This document shows, piece after piece, positions 1-5,705 of a DNA stretch of 8,220 bases. Source of the DNA: Candidatus Vogelbacteria bacterium (GTDB lineage Bacteria > Patescibacteriota > Minisyncoccia > Phycocordibacterales > XYD1-FULL-46-19); NCBI GenBank assembly GCA_903825615.1, contig CAIKBK010000027.1:1-8220 (forward strand). Reading direction: 5' to 3'. Each line of letters opens with the position of its first letter. The stretch's first letter is position 1. A model generated the notes under the pieces. That model saw only the letters and a list, made by a program, of their open reading frames with translations, was not told the DNA's origin and did no database searches. A program made the translations under genes and the position numbers.

Positions 1-357
1 GCCGGTAATGTAGTAAGGAATATTGGCCACCAGTTTATAGGTCGATAAGTTTGTTAGCAAATGGGTTTTGAAAATTTTAGAAAAATCCAAATTTAAAATA
101 TCTTCATGAATTAAAATTAATCTTTTATTTTTTATTTCCTCAATAAATTTTTCTTGCAGTTCAGAAATCAAGCGGTCATCTTTCTCGACCGCGAGCACTA
201 GCGCCCCTTCGGCAAATAAACTCTTAGTGAGTGCTCCCCGACCGGGGCCAATCTCTAAGACCAAATCGCCACCCTTAATTTCGGCCGCTTTGATAATCTC
301 TTTAGCAGCACTCTCCGACTTAAGCCAATTTTGTCCCAATGATTTTTTTGCTTTCAT
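1..357 (-). CDS. rsmA: 16S rRNA (adenine1518-N6/adenine1519-N6)-dimethyltransferase RsmA/KsgA, N-terminal part (gene runs off the left edge)
   Basis: RsmA uses S-adenosylmethionine to dimethylate two adjacent adenines in the 3'-terminal hairpin of 16S rRNA during small-subunit maturation. I translated 119 codons from the ATG at 357-355. Visible motifs are LGQNWL (residues 7-12, the usual LGQNFL opening), the SAM-binding loop LEIGPGRGALT (34-44), the acidic AVEKD at the end of strand 2 (56-60), HEDIL (84-88), and the signature NIPYYIT (112-118), which matches the family's NLPYxI/V-T motif. The rest of the catalytic domain and the C-terminal helical domain lie outside the window; full length is usually about 260-280 residues. 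Two in-frame TAA codons stand directly before the ATG, so the start cannot lie further upstream. There is no SD. An extended -10 box lies about 9 nt upstream of the ATG, so the mRNA may be almost leaderless. Identification is firm. Confidence 0.95.
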   Translation of the reverse strand, partial: MKAKKSLGQNWLKSESAAKEIIKAAEIKGGDLVLEIGPGRGALTKSLFAEGALVLAVEKDDRLISELQEKFIEEIKNKRLILIHEDILNLDFSKIFKTHLLTNLSTYKLVANIPYYITG

Positions 358-366
358 TTATTAGTT

Positions 367-395
367 ATTTTAGCAAACCCTTTTGCTTTAAGCTA
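367..395 (-). promoter_or_regulatory. Probable extended -10 promoter of rsmA
   Basis: Reading the minus strand, TGC-TAAAAT (375 down to 367) is an extended -10 box. A weak -35, TAGCTT (395-390), sits 17 nt upstream; TTGATA (399-394) is a better -35 match but is 21 nt away. The predicted start of transcription falls near 360, only about 3 nt before the ATG at 357. A dedicated promoter is needed here because an intrinsic terminator of the preceding gene lies just upstream. The TGC extension is the same as in the M23 gene promoter at 5691-5699. Confidence 0.45.
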
Positions 396-397
396 TC

Positions 398-426
398 AAA
401 ACAAAAGGGCCCTCGCCGGAGCCCTT
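398..426 (-). terminator. Intrinsic terminator of the 131-aa hypothetical gene
   Basis: On the minus strand the stem AAGGGC (426-421) pairs with GCCCTT (410-405), with a 10-nt GC-rich loop, and is followed by TTGTTTT (404-398). It starts 3 nt after the TAA stop codon (431-429) of the hypothetical gene. This is the right geometry for a Rho-independent terminator and separates that gene from rsmA. Confidence 0.75.
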
Positions 427-428
427 CG

Positions 429-824
429 TTACCACAGGACGTTGCCACTTTTATCCAAGACGGCGCAGAGCCAGTCACTCCCGATATGACTGTTTGTGAA
501 GATGAGGTCACAATGTATCTCTTGTCCCGGTTTGTGACCATAGACAAACTTCACATTTTTGTAGGCCCAGCACGGCTTGCCCTCAACGTCGATCAATTGC
601 CTTGACCTCATGATTCCCCTAGTAAGAGCCCGCCCCTCCTCTCCGAAGACCCAGGCAAAAGAGGTCCAGAAGGCTTCTTCTGACCCAGTTACAGGGGTGT
701 TTGGTCTATCTGGTCGATAGTTGGATTTTACGTGGATAGTCCCTATTTCTTCTTTTCTCCCGTCTTCAGCAATTAGTCTGATTATCGAAAGAATATTCTT
801 GCAAAGTTCTGGGCCAGCTGTCAT
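429..824 (-). CDS. Hypothetical protein, 131 aa, unrecognised family
   Basis: I do not recognise this protein. The start is set at the ATG 824-822 because a consensus AGGAGG (838-833) lies 8 nt upstream. A GTG at 833-831 overlaps the SD itself and is not a credible start. The product is soluble-looking, with no signal peptide or membrane segment. Its N-terminal third is mixed and probably helical (ELCKNILSIIRLIAEDG), followed by a hydrophilic part rich in Arg and Pro (SNYRPDRPNTP). The C-terminal half is rich in aromatic and beta-type residues (CWAYKNVKFVYGHKPG, HCDLIFTN, WLCAVLD), which suggests a small alpha/beta or beta-rich domain. Three cysteines (in ELCKN, KPCWAY and HCDL) plus one in WLCAV show no CxxC pairing. 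The gene has its own terminator 3 nt after the stop and begins 56 nt after the helicase stop, where only a weak promoter candidate (TTGCCT-N17-TAGTAA, 878-850) is seen. The strong SD, the terminator and the coding-like composition support a real gene. Confidence 0.7.
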   Translation of the reverse strand: MTAGPELCKNILSIIRLIAEDGRKEEIGTIHVKSNYRPDRPNTPVTGSEEAFWTSFAWVFGEEGRALTRGIMRSRQLIDVEGKPCWAYKNVKFVYGHKPGQEIHCDLIFTNSHIGSDWLCAVLDKSGNVLW

Positions 825-859
825 GCTAGTCACCTCCTTTCTGGCTATATTACTAGCAT
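823..859 (-). repeat. Inverted repeat enclosing the RBS and start codon
   Basis: ATGCTAGT (minus-strand reading, 859-852) is perfectly complementary to ACTAGCAT (830-823). The 21-nt loop holds the AGGAGG, and the A and U of the start codon form the end of the stem. If it folds in mRNA it would limit access to the initiation region. This could be an autoregulatory or temperature-sensitive leader, or a chance 8-bp match. Confidence 0.45.
833..838 (-). promoter_or_regulatory. Consensus ribosome binding site (decides the start at 824)
   Basis: AGGAGG on the minus strand, 8 nt before the ATG at 824-822. It selects that ATG over the GTG at 833-831, whose first base is the last G of the SD. The site lies in the loop of an 8-bp inverted repeat (823-830 with 852-859). 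Confidence 0.85.
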
Positions 860-880
860 TTTACGTTTATTAAGGCAATT

Positions 881-2791
881 TTAAATAATTGTCCAGAGAC
901 CACTCTCGGTTTCGATGAGTTCTTCGTCTATGTCGAAGATAAATTCTGATGGCATATTGACGCGACGCTGGCCGAAGACTTGGCGCGTTTGAGCGTAAGA
1001 CAGGTAGAGTTTGTGACGGGCACGGGTGACTGCAACATAGAATAACCTTCTTTCTTCTTCGCCATCTCTCTTCTCATCACTCATTCCCGCGTGAGGGAAT
1101 AAGTCTTGCTCGAGACCAGTAATAAAAACATAATCAAATTCCAAGCCTTTAGCGGCATGCACCGTCATCAATTTGATACCGGATTTGGGTTGATCGAGTT
1201 CGTCTTGATCGGTGGCGAGAGCGATCTCGGTCATCATAGCTTCTATCGCCTCTTCGGTTGGTAGATTGTCATATTTGGTCGCCACATTTACCAATTCTTT
1301 GATATTTTCTAACCTCTCTTGGCCATCTTCCCCATCTTCTTTGAGACTTTTCTCTAGGCCAGAGTGTTCAATAATGAATTTTATTAACTCGGATGGTTTA
1401 TTTTGCGTAGCGAAGTCGCTAACCTCACTTAATATCTTTTTGAATTGAGAGATTTTTTGCTTCATCGTCGCTGGCAGTTCTTCGAATTGCCCAGCCGCCA
1501 GTTTCATTAAAGTTGTTTTTCCGATTCCCCGTGCGGGGATATTAATAACACGTTTCATACTTTCCCAATCCTCAGGGTTAAGTGACGCGCGGATGAAGGC
1601 GACCACATCTTTAATTTCTTTGCGCTCGAAGAAGCGGGTGCCAAGCACTTGATAAGGAACATTCTCTTGCAGGCAGGCCTCTTCTAAGACGCGCGATTGA
1701 AAGTTAGCGCGATAAAGCACAGCAATCTCGTTGGGGTTTGTTCCCTCGCTTATTAATTCTTTAGCTTTTTGCGCGACAAAGCGAGCCTCATCCCCTTCTT
1801 CGAGGCCGGTATAAAGTCCAATTCTTGCCCCCTCTTTATTTTTAGTAAAAAGATTTTTCTCGTGGCGCTGTTTATTTTTTTGTATCACTTGATTGGCCGC
1901 CGAGAGAATAGTTTGGGTCGAGCGATAATTTTCTTCTAAGAGGATAGTCTTGGCTTCCTTGTAATCTTTTTCAAAACGCAAAAGGTTTGTGAAATCAGCG
2001 CCGCGCCAGCCGTAGATTGATTGATCCATGTCGCCCACTACGCAAATATTCTTATATTTCTCGGCCAATAAATTGGTTAATTCATATTGCACAACATTAG
2101 TGTCTTGATACTCATCGATGTGAATATATTTAAATCGGTCTTGATAAGAAGCGAGGATATCCGGATTAGCCTTAAATAATTCAACAGTTTTTAATAACAA
2201 ATCATCAAAATCCAGTGCTTTATTGGCTTTTAGTAATTCATCATATCTTAGCCAGACTTGGCTGATGATTTTACTGTAGGGATTATTAGATTGCGTGCTG
2301 GCGAATTCTCGCGCGCTAATATTATCCCCTTTTTGACGGGAGATGACAGTTAAGACTTTGCGGGGTTCGAAGCGTTTCTCATCAATACCGATGGCGCGCA
2401 TCGCCTCTTTAATTTTAGCCAGTGATTCATCGCGATCAAAAATAGAAAAATGGGCCGACAAGCCAAGCCTCGTCCCATTATGCCTTAAGACATAGACGCC
2501 GAAGGAGTGGAAGGTGGTTAGCATGGGCATGTTTTTTAAGCCGACTTCGCCAGAGGCTTTGTCGTGCCGAAGTAGCTTTTCTACTCTTTCGCGCATCTCC
2601 CGGGCCGCTTTATTGGTAAAAGTAATGGCCAAGATGCTGTCAGGATTAACTCCTGATTCAATCAGATGCAAAATGCGATAAGCGATAGTGCGGGTCTTGC
2701 CCGCGCCGGCCCCAGCAATAACCAAAAGCGGGCCCGTAAGATATTCGACAGCCTCGCGTTGTGGTGGGTTTAATTGGTCAAGATAATTCAT
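881..2791 (-). CDS. uvrD: UvrD/PcrA-type superfamily 1 ATP-dependent DNA helicase, 636 aa
   Basis: A 3'-5' helicase of the UvrD/PcrA/Rep family, which unwinds DNA in nucleotide-excision and mismatch repair and clears replication and recombination intermediates. All SF1A motifs are present in order: Q-motif region LNPPQREAV (7-15), Walker A GAGAGKT (27-33), motif Ia TFTNKAAREM (57-66), motif II IDEYQD (225-230), motif III GDMDQSIYGWRGA (253-265), motif IV LEENYRST (285-292), motif V TVHAAKGLEFDYVFI (543-557) and motif VI RRLFYVAVTRA (581-591). The protein is shorter than the usual 720-odd residues: it stops about 45 residues after motif VI and lacks the basic C-terminal tail that contacts RNA polymerase in PcrA/UvrD. 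That looks like a lineage-type compact version, not damage, because the ORF is intact. ATG 2791-2789 is chosen because MNYLDQLNPPQREAV aligns with the family N-terminus. No SD is visible. It is divergent from the 2878 gene. Confidence 0.95.
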   Translation of the reverse strand: MNYLDQLNPPQREAVEYLTGPLLVIAGAGAGKTRTIAYRILHLIESGVNPDSILAITFTNKAAREMRERVEKLLRHDKASGEVGLKNMPMLTTFHSFGVYVLRHNGTRLGLSAHFSIFDRDESLAKIKEAMRAIGIDEKRFEPRKVLTVISRQKGDNISAREFASTQSNNPYSKIISQVWLRYDELLKANKALDFDDLLLKTVELFKANPDILASYQDRFKYIHIDEYQDTNVVQYELTNLLAEKYKNICVVGDMDQSIYGWRGADFTNLLRFEKDYKEAKTILLEENYRSTQTILSAANQVIQKNKQRHEKNLFTKNKEGARIGLYTGLEEGDEARFVAQKAKELISEGTNPNEIAVLYRANFQSRVLEEACLQENVPYQVLGTRFFERKEIKDVVAFIRASLNPEDWESMKRVINIPARGIGKTTLMKLAAGQFEELPATMKQKISQFKKILSEVSDFATQNKPSELIKFIIEHSGLEKSLKEDGEDGQERLENIKELVNVATKYDNLPTEEAIEAMMTEIALATDQDELDQPKSGIKLMTVHAAKGLEFDYVFITGLEQDLFPHAGMSDEKRDGEEERRLFYVAVTRARHKLYLSYAQTRQVFGQRRVNMPSEFIFDIDEELIETESGLWTII

Positions 2792-2800
2792 ATTTTTTGA

Positions 2801-2829
2801 TAGACGAGTAAACTATATCATACTATAAT
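2801..2829 (+). promoter_or_regulatory. Promoter of the coiled-coil/VirD4-like unit
   Basis: A perfect TATAAT -10 box (2824-2829) is preceded, 17 nt upstream, by TAGACG (2801-2806, 4 of 6 to TTGACA). TTGATA at 2797-2802 is a better -35 sequence but is 21 nt away. Predicted transcription start is near 2836, giving a leader of about 42 nt that contains the hairpin at 2852-2868. Confidence 0.6.
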
Positions 2830-2840
2830 TGAGGATATAA
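2812..2840 (-). promoter_or_regulatory. Tentative promoter for the helicase gene
   Basis: On the minus strand TATAGT (2817-2812) lies 17 nt from TTATAT (2840-2835). The -10 match is good and the -35 is poor. Transcription would begin near 2805, giving a leader of about 14 nt. TATGAT (2822-2817) is an alternative -10. The boxes overlap the forward promoter of the next unit, so the two directions may compete for polymerase. Confidence 0.25.
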
Positions 2841-2851
2841 ATAATAATTTA

Positions 2852-2868
2852 CCCCGCTTTTAGCGGGG
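2852..2868 (+). repeat. GC-rich leader hairpin directly before the RBS
   Basis: CCCCGCT (2852-2858) pairs perfectly with AGCGGGG (2862-2868) around a TTT loop: a 7-bp, almost all-GC stem. It lies between the TATAAT promoter and the start codon at 2878. The short SD-like AGGA (2870-2873) begins 2 nt after the stem. No U-run follows, so it is not a normal terminator. It may stabilise the 5' end or affect ribosome loading. Confidence 0.7.
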
Positions 2869-2877
2869 CAGGAAAAT

Positions 2878-3282
2878 ATGAATAATCTTGAACTAGAAAT
2901 TGCTCAGTTACAGCAAAAAATTGAGGAGAAAAAAAATTTATTAGAACAACAAGGTGGGATTGTCGAGGAAAAAGAATTGGTAAGCTCAGCTCTCAATGAG
3001 ATGTTTACCGGTTCGACCGGAGCGACGCCTAATGTTGGAGCAACAGTCAGCTCTTCTTCTCAACCTGTGAGTGATATGGGGACAAGCTATCTTGATAATA
3101 TTGATGAGCAGACGGCCGAGACAATTAGCCTTTTGATTCAGAAATTACCAACTATCGGTATAGTGAAAGTGGTGGCCGAAGCCGAGCTGGCTGGTCCTTA
3201 CTTGGTAGATGTTTTACACGACGCTTTGGTTGATAAGATGTATGAAGAATTGGTTCAAAGAGGCTTTATCAAGGCAAAATAA
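2878..3282 (+). CDS. Small coiled-coil protein, 134 aa, partner of the downstream VirD4-like ATPase
   Basis: The protein has no known catalytic motif. Residues 1-25 form a strongly heptad-like, Gln/Glu/Lys-rich helix (LELEIAQLQQKIEEKKNLLE) predicted to be a coiled coil. Residues about 44-70 are a Gly/Ser/Thr/Pro-rich flexible linker. Residues about 75-134 are a compact helical C-terminal domain (TAETISLLIQKLP, AELAGPYLVDVLHDALV, YEELVQRGFIK). There is no signal peptide or membrane segment, so it is probably cytoplasmic. The stop codon TAA (3280-3282) overlaps the ATG of the ATPase gene (3282-3284) as TAATG, implying translational coupling and a shared complex or balanced stoichiometry. A role as adaptor or regulatory subunit of the ATPase is inferred from this arrangement only. 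The start ATG has a weak AGGA 4 nt upstream. I remember similar small genes before VirD4-like genes in CPR genomes but cannot name a family. Confidence 0.85.
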   Translation: MNNLELEIAQLQQKIEEKKNLLEQQGGIVEEKELVSSALNEMFTGSTGATPNVGATVSSSSQPVSDMGTSYLDNIDEQTAETISLLIQKLPTIGIVKVVAEAELAGPYLVDVLHDALVDKMYEELVQRGFIKAK

Positions 3283-5642
3283 TGTTTAATTACGGCTATT
3301 ATTTGACACTTTTTATCTCCCTGTCTCTTTTGGGTCTCATTGTCATACTCTCTTTAAATTGGTATCGTAAGCGCCGACGTCACTGGCAAAGCCTGAATTT
3401 AAAAATTCTCCAAATTCGCATTCCCCGAACAAGTGATGAAGGGAGAAGTGATCCGCTTAAGGAAATTAATCTTTCGGAGCAACTTTTTTCTTCTTTGTCG
3501 TCGATTAATGAACCATTTGCTTTTGAAATTGCGGTTAAGAATGTAGGCGAGGAGATTAATTTCTACTTAGCCGTGCCTCGAGCCCATGTTGATTTTGCCA
3601 AACGGGCGATTCAAGGTCTCTTTCTTGAGGCGCGAGTTGAGGAAGCTCCGGATTACACTATTTTTCAGCCACACGGAACGGCCGTGGCTGGTTATTTGGC
3701 CACCGATAAGAGCTACCTACTACCTGTTAGTACTTATGCTGAAGTTCAAGCCGATGTTTTTGGACCAATTTTAAGTACCCTGTCGCGGGTACGAGATACC
3801 AATGAGGGTGTGGCCTTGCAATTGGTGATTTTGCCGGCTGGTTCGAGTACCAAGAAAAGGATAAGTTTTGGGCTCGAAGAACTCAAAAAGGGGGTAAAGT
3901 TTTCTAAGATTGCCACAGCTGGTGATATTAACGCCAAAGAATTTTACACCGCTTTGGCTGGGTCAACCAAAAAGGAAGAACCCAAAGAAAAACAAATTGA
4001 CGAAGATATGATTAAAGCGGTCAGTCTAAAGTTGGCTAAACCACTTTTTGTCGTCAATGCGCGCATTATTGCCTCTTCGCTTGACCAGAATCGGGCTGAA
4101 GACCTCTTCCTGTCAATTGCTAGCGCCCTAACTAAATTTTCTTCTCCCATTAGGAATAGTTTCAAAATTATCAAGCCGAAGAAAATCCGTTCTTTGATTT
4201 TTAATTACGTTTTCCGCGAATTTGATAGTAATCAGACGATGGTACTCAATACTGAAGAGATGGCGAGTATTTTTCATTTACCCACGGCGACCTCCGATGT
4301 GCCCAATGTCAGTTGGCTTAGATCTAAAGAGGCTCCACCACCAGAGTCGATCCCTGCCGAAGGGCTTAAGTTGGGGCAAAGCATCTTCCGCGGTTCAACA
4401 CGAGATATTCGTATTACTGACGAAGATCGCCGTCGTCACCTCTATATTATCGGCCAGACGGGTACTGGTAAATCAGTTTTGCTCCAGAATTTGGCGATTC
4501 AGGATATGGAGAATATGAAGGGCTTCTGTGTCATTGATCCGCATGGTGAATTAGTTGATAAAATTTTAAAATTTGTGCCTAAAGAAAGGCTTGATGACAT
4601 AATTATTTTTGATCCGGGCGATCGCGAGCGTCCCCTTGGTCTTAATATGCTCGAGTACGATTTTAATAAACCCGAAGAAAAGACTTTTATTATCAACGAA
4701 TTCTTAGCTATTTTTAATCAACTTTTTGACAAGGCAGCGCTTGGCCCAATGTTTGAGCGCTATATGCGTGGCGCACTTAACTTGCTGATGGACGACATGG
4801 TTAATGAGCCGGCGACAATTGTTGATATCCCTCGCGTTTTTACTGATGAGGAATTCCGTAAACGTAAAATTGCTCGCTCTAAGAATCAGCAAGTGATAGA
4901 TTTCTGGACTAAAGAAGTGGCCAAGACCTCGGGTGACCAGAGTTTGGGTAATTTCGCGCCCTATATTTCTTCTAAATTCGATGGCTTCATCGCTAATGAT
5001 TATATTCGCCCAATTATTGGCCAGCCTAAATCCTCTTTTGATTTTCGTCAGGCGATGGATGAAGGTAAAATTATTTTAGTCAATTTGTCTAAGGGTAAAA
5101 TTGGCGATATTAGCTCTGCTCTCTTGGGAATGGTGATTGTTGGTAAAATTTTGAAGGCGGCTCTCTCGCGTGTTGATATTGAGGAGAGAAATCGCCGAGA
5201 TTTCTATCTCTATATTGATGAGTTCCAAAATTATACCACTGATTCGATTGCTACGATCCTCTCCGAGGCGCGCAAATATCGCTTAGACTTGATTGTGGCC
5301 CACCAGTTTATCGCTCAGCTTAAAGATAATATTCGCGATGCGGTGTTTGGTAACGTTGGCAACCTAGTCTCCTTCCGGGTTGGGGTTGATGATGCTGAGT
5401 ATCTCGTTAAACAATTTACCCCCGTTTTTAATGAAAAAGATTTAATTGGTATTGAGAACCTTAATGCTTATGCTAAGATCTTGGTCAATGGCCAGCCAAG
5501 CACCCCCTTTAACATGAAAGTTGCTTGGGCCACGGGTGGAGCCGAAGCGGTCAGAGATGGTCTCAAAGAGTTATCCCGCCTACGCTATGGTCAAGAATTG
5601 GGCAAAATTGAGGCCGATATTCAAGCGCGCTTGAGGGGCTAA
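3282..5642 (+). CDS. VirD4/TraG-like type IV coupling ATPase with one N-terminal membrane segment, 786 aa
   Basis: Belongs to the FtsK/HerA-related DNA-pump ATPases (VirD4/TraG/TraD, TraM-recognition type), which drive DNA or protein through an inner-membrane channel. A short periplasmic start (MFNYGYY) is followed by one hydrophobic helix (about 8-26) and a basic stop-transfer stretch (WYRKRRRHW, 27-35). Residues about 40-340 are a long, less conserved cytoplasmic region ending in FHLPT (331-335). The motor domain has Walker A GQTGTGKS (391-398), a CVIDPHGELVDKIL block (416-429) and the Walker B LYIDEF (643-648) followed by the QNYTTDSIATILSEARK helix. AHQFIAQL (673-680) is the sensor-like strand. 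The C-terminal part (about 685-786) is TraG-D C-terminal-like. The ORF is intact. A weak SD, AAGG (3271-3274), lies inside the upstream gene, and the start overlaps that gene's stop. No relaxase, VirB4 or pilin lies nearby, so its substrate is unknown. Confidence 0.88.
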   Translation: MFNYGYYLTLFISLSLLGLIVILSLNWYRKRRRHWQSLNLKILQIRIPRTSDEGRSDPLKEINLSEQLFSSLSSINEPFAFEIAVKNVGEEINFYLAVPRAHVDFAKRAIQGLFLEARVEEAPDYTIFQPHGTAVAGYLATDKSYLLPVSTYAEVQADVFGPILSTLSRVRDTNEGVALQLVILPAGSSTKKRISFGLEELKKGVKFSKIATAGDINAKEFYTALAGSTKKEEPKEKQIDEDMIKAVSLKLAKPLFVVNARIIASSLDQNRAEDLFLSIASALTKFSSPIRNSFKIIKPKKIRSLIFNYVFREFDSNQTMVLNTEEMASIFHLPTATSDVPNVSWLRSKEAPPPESIPAEGLKLGQSIFRGSTRDIRITDEDRRRHLYIIGQTGTGKSVLLQNLAIQDMENMKGFCVIDPHGELVDKILKFVPKERLDDIIIFDPGDRERPLGLNMLEYDFNKPEEKTFIINEFLAIFNQLFDKAALGPMFERYMRGALNLLMDDMVNEPATIVDIPRVFTDEEFRKRKIARSKNQQVIDFWTKEVAKTSGDQSLGNFAPYISSKFDGFIANDYIRPIIGQPKSSFDFRQAMDEGKIILVNLSKGKIGDISSALLGMVIVGKILKAALSRVDIEERNRRDFYLYIDEFQNYTTDSIATILSEARKYRLDLIVAHQFIAQLKDNIRDAVFGNVGNLVSFRVGVDDAEYLVKQFTPVFNEKDLIGIENLNAYAKILVNGQPSTPFNMKVAWATGGAEAVRDGLKELSRLRYGQELGKIEADIQARLRG

Positions 5643-5644
5643 GT

Positions 5645-5660
5645 CCCGAGCCTGCTCGGG
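5645..5660 (+). terminator. Hairpin after the VirD4-like gene (possible terminator or 3' stabiliser)
   Basis: CCCGAGC (5645-5651) pairs with GCTCGGG (5654-5660) 2 nt after the TAA stop, around a 2-nt loop (or 4 nt if the closing pair opens). It is followed by GGGTAACCC, not a U-run. A second AT-only palindrome, AAAAATA-AGC-TATTTTT (5675-5691), follows and ends in five T's. Together they probably mark the 3' end of the unit, but neither is a textbook terminator. Confidence 0.45.
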
Positions 5661-5671
5661 GGGTAACCCAA

Positions 5672-5699
5672 TTGAAAAATAAGCTATTTTTGCTAGAAT
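5672..5699 (+). promoter_or_regulatory. Extended -10 promoter of the M23 gene, abutting its start codon
   Basis: TTGAAA (5672-5677, 5 of 6 to the -35 consensus), 16-nt spacer, TGC-TAGAAT (5691-5699, extended -10). The -10 ends 6 nt before the GTG at 5706, so the expected transcription start coincides with the start codon. The spacer contains the palindrome at 5675-5691. Confidence 0.6.
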
Positions 5700-5705
5700 A
5701 CAGGG

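Noticed and set aside
339..605. Plus-strand ORF of 88 codons
   Set aside because: It lies antisense to the SD-led 131-aa gene and the rsmA start, crosses the terminator hairpin, has no RBS, and its sequence is low-quality (hydrophobic run, then unrelated text).
831..833. GTG as start codon of the 131-aa hypothetical gene
   Set aside because: It overlaps the last G of the AGGAGG, leaving no spacer. The ATG at 824-822 has the correct 8-nt spacing.
4704..4892. Minus-strand ORFs within the VirD4-like gene (e.g. 3944-4174, 4499-4696, 4704-4892)
   Set aside because: They are antisense to an intact 786-codon gene with clear motifs and lack initiation signals.
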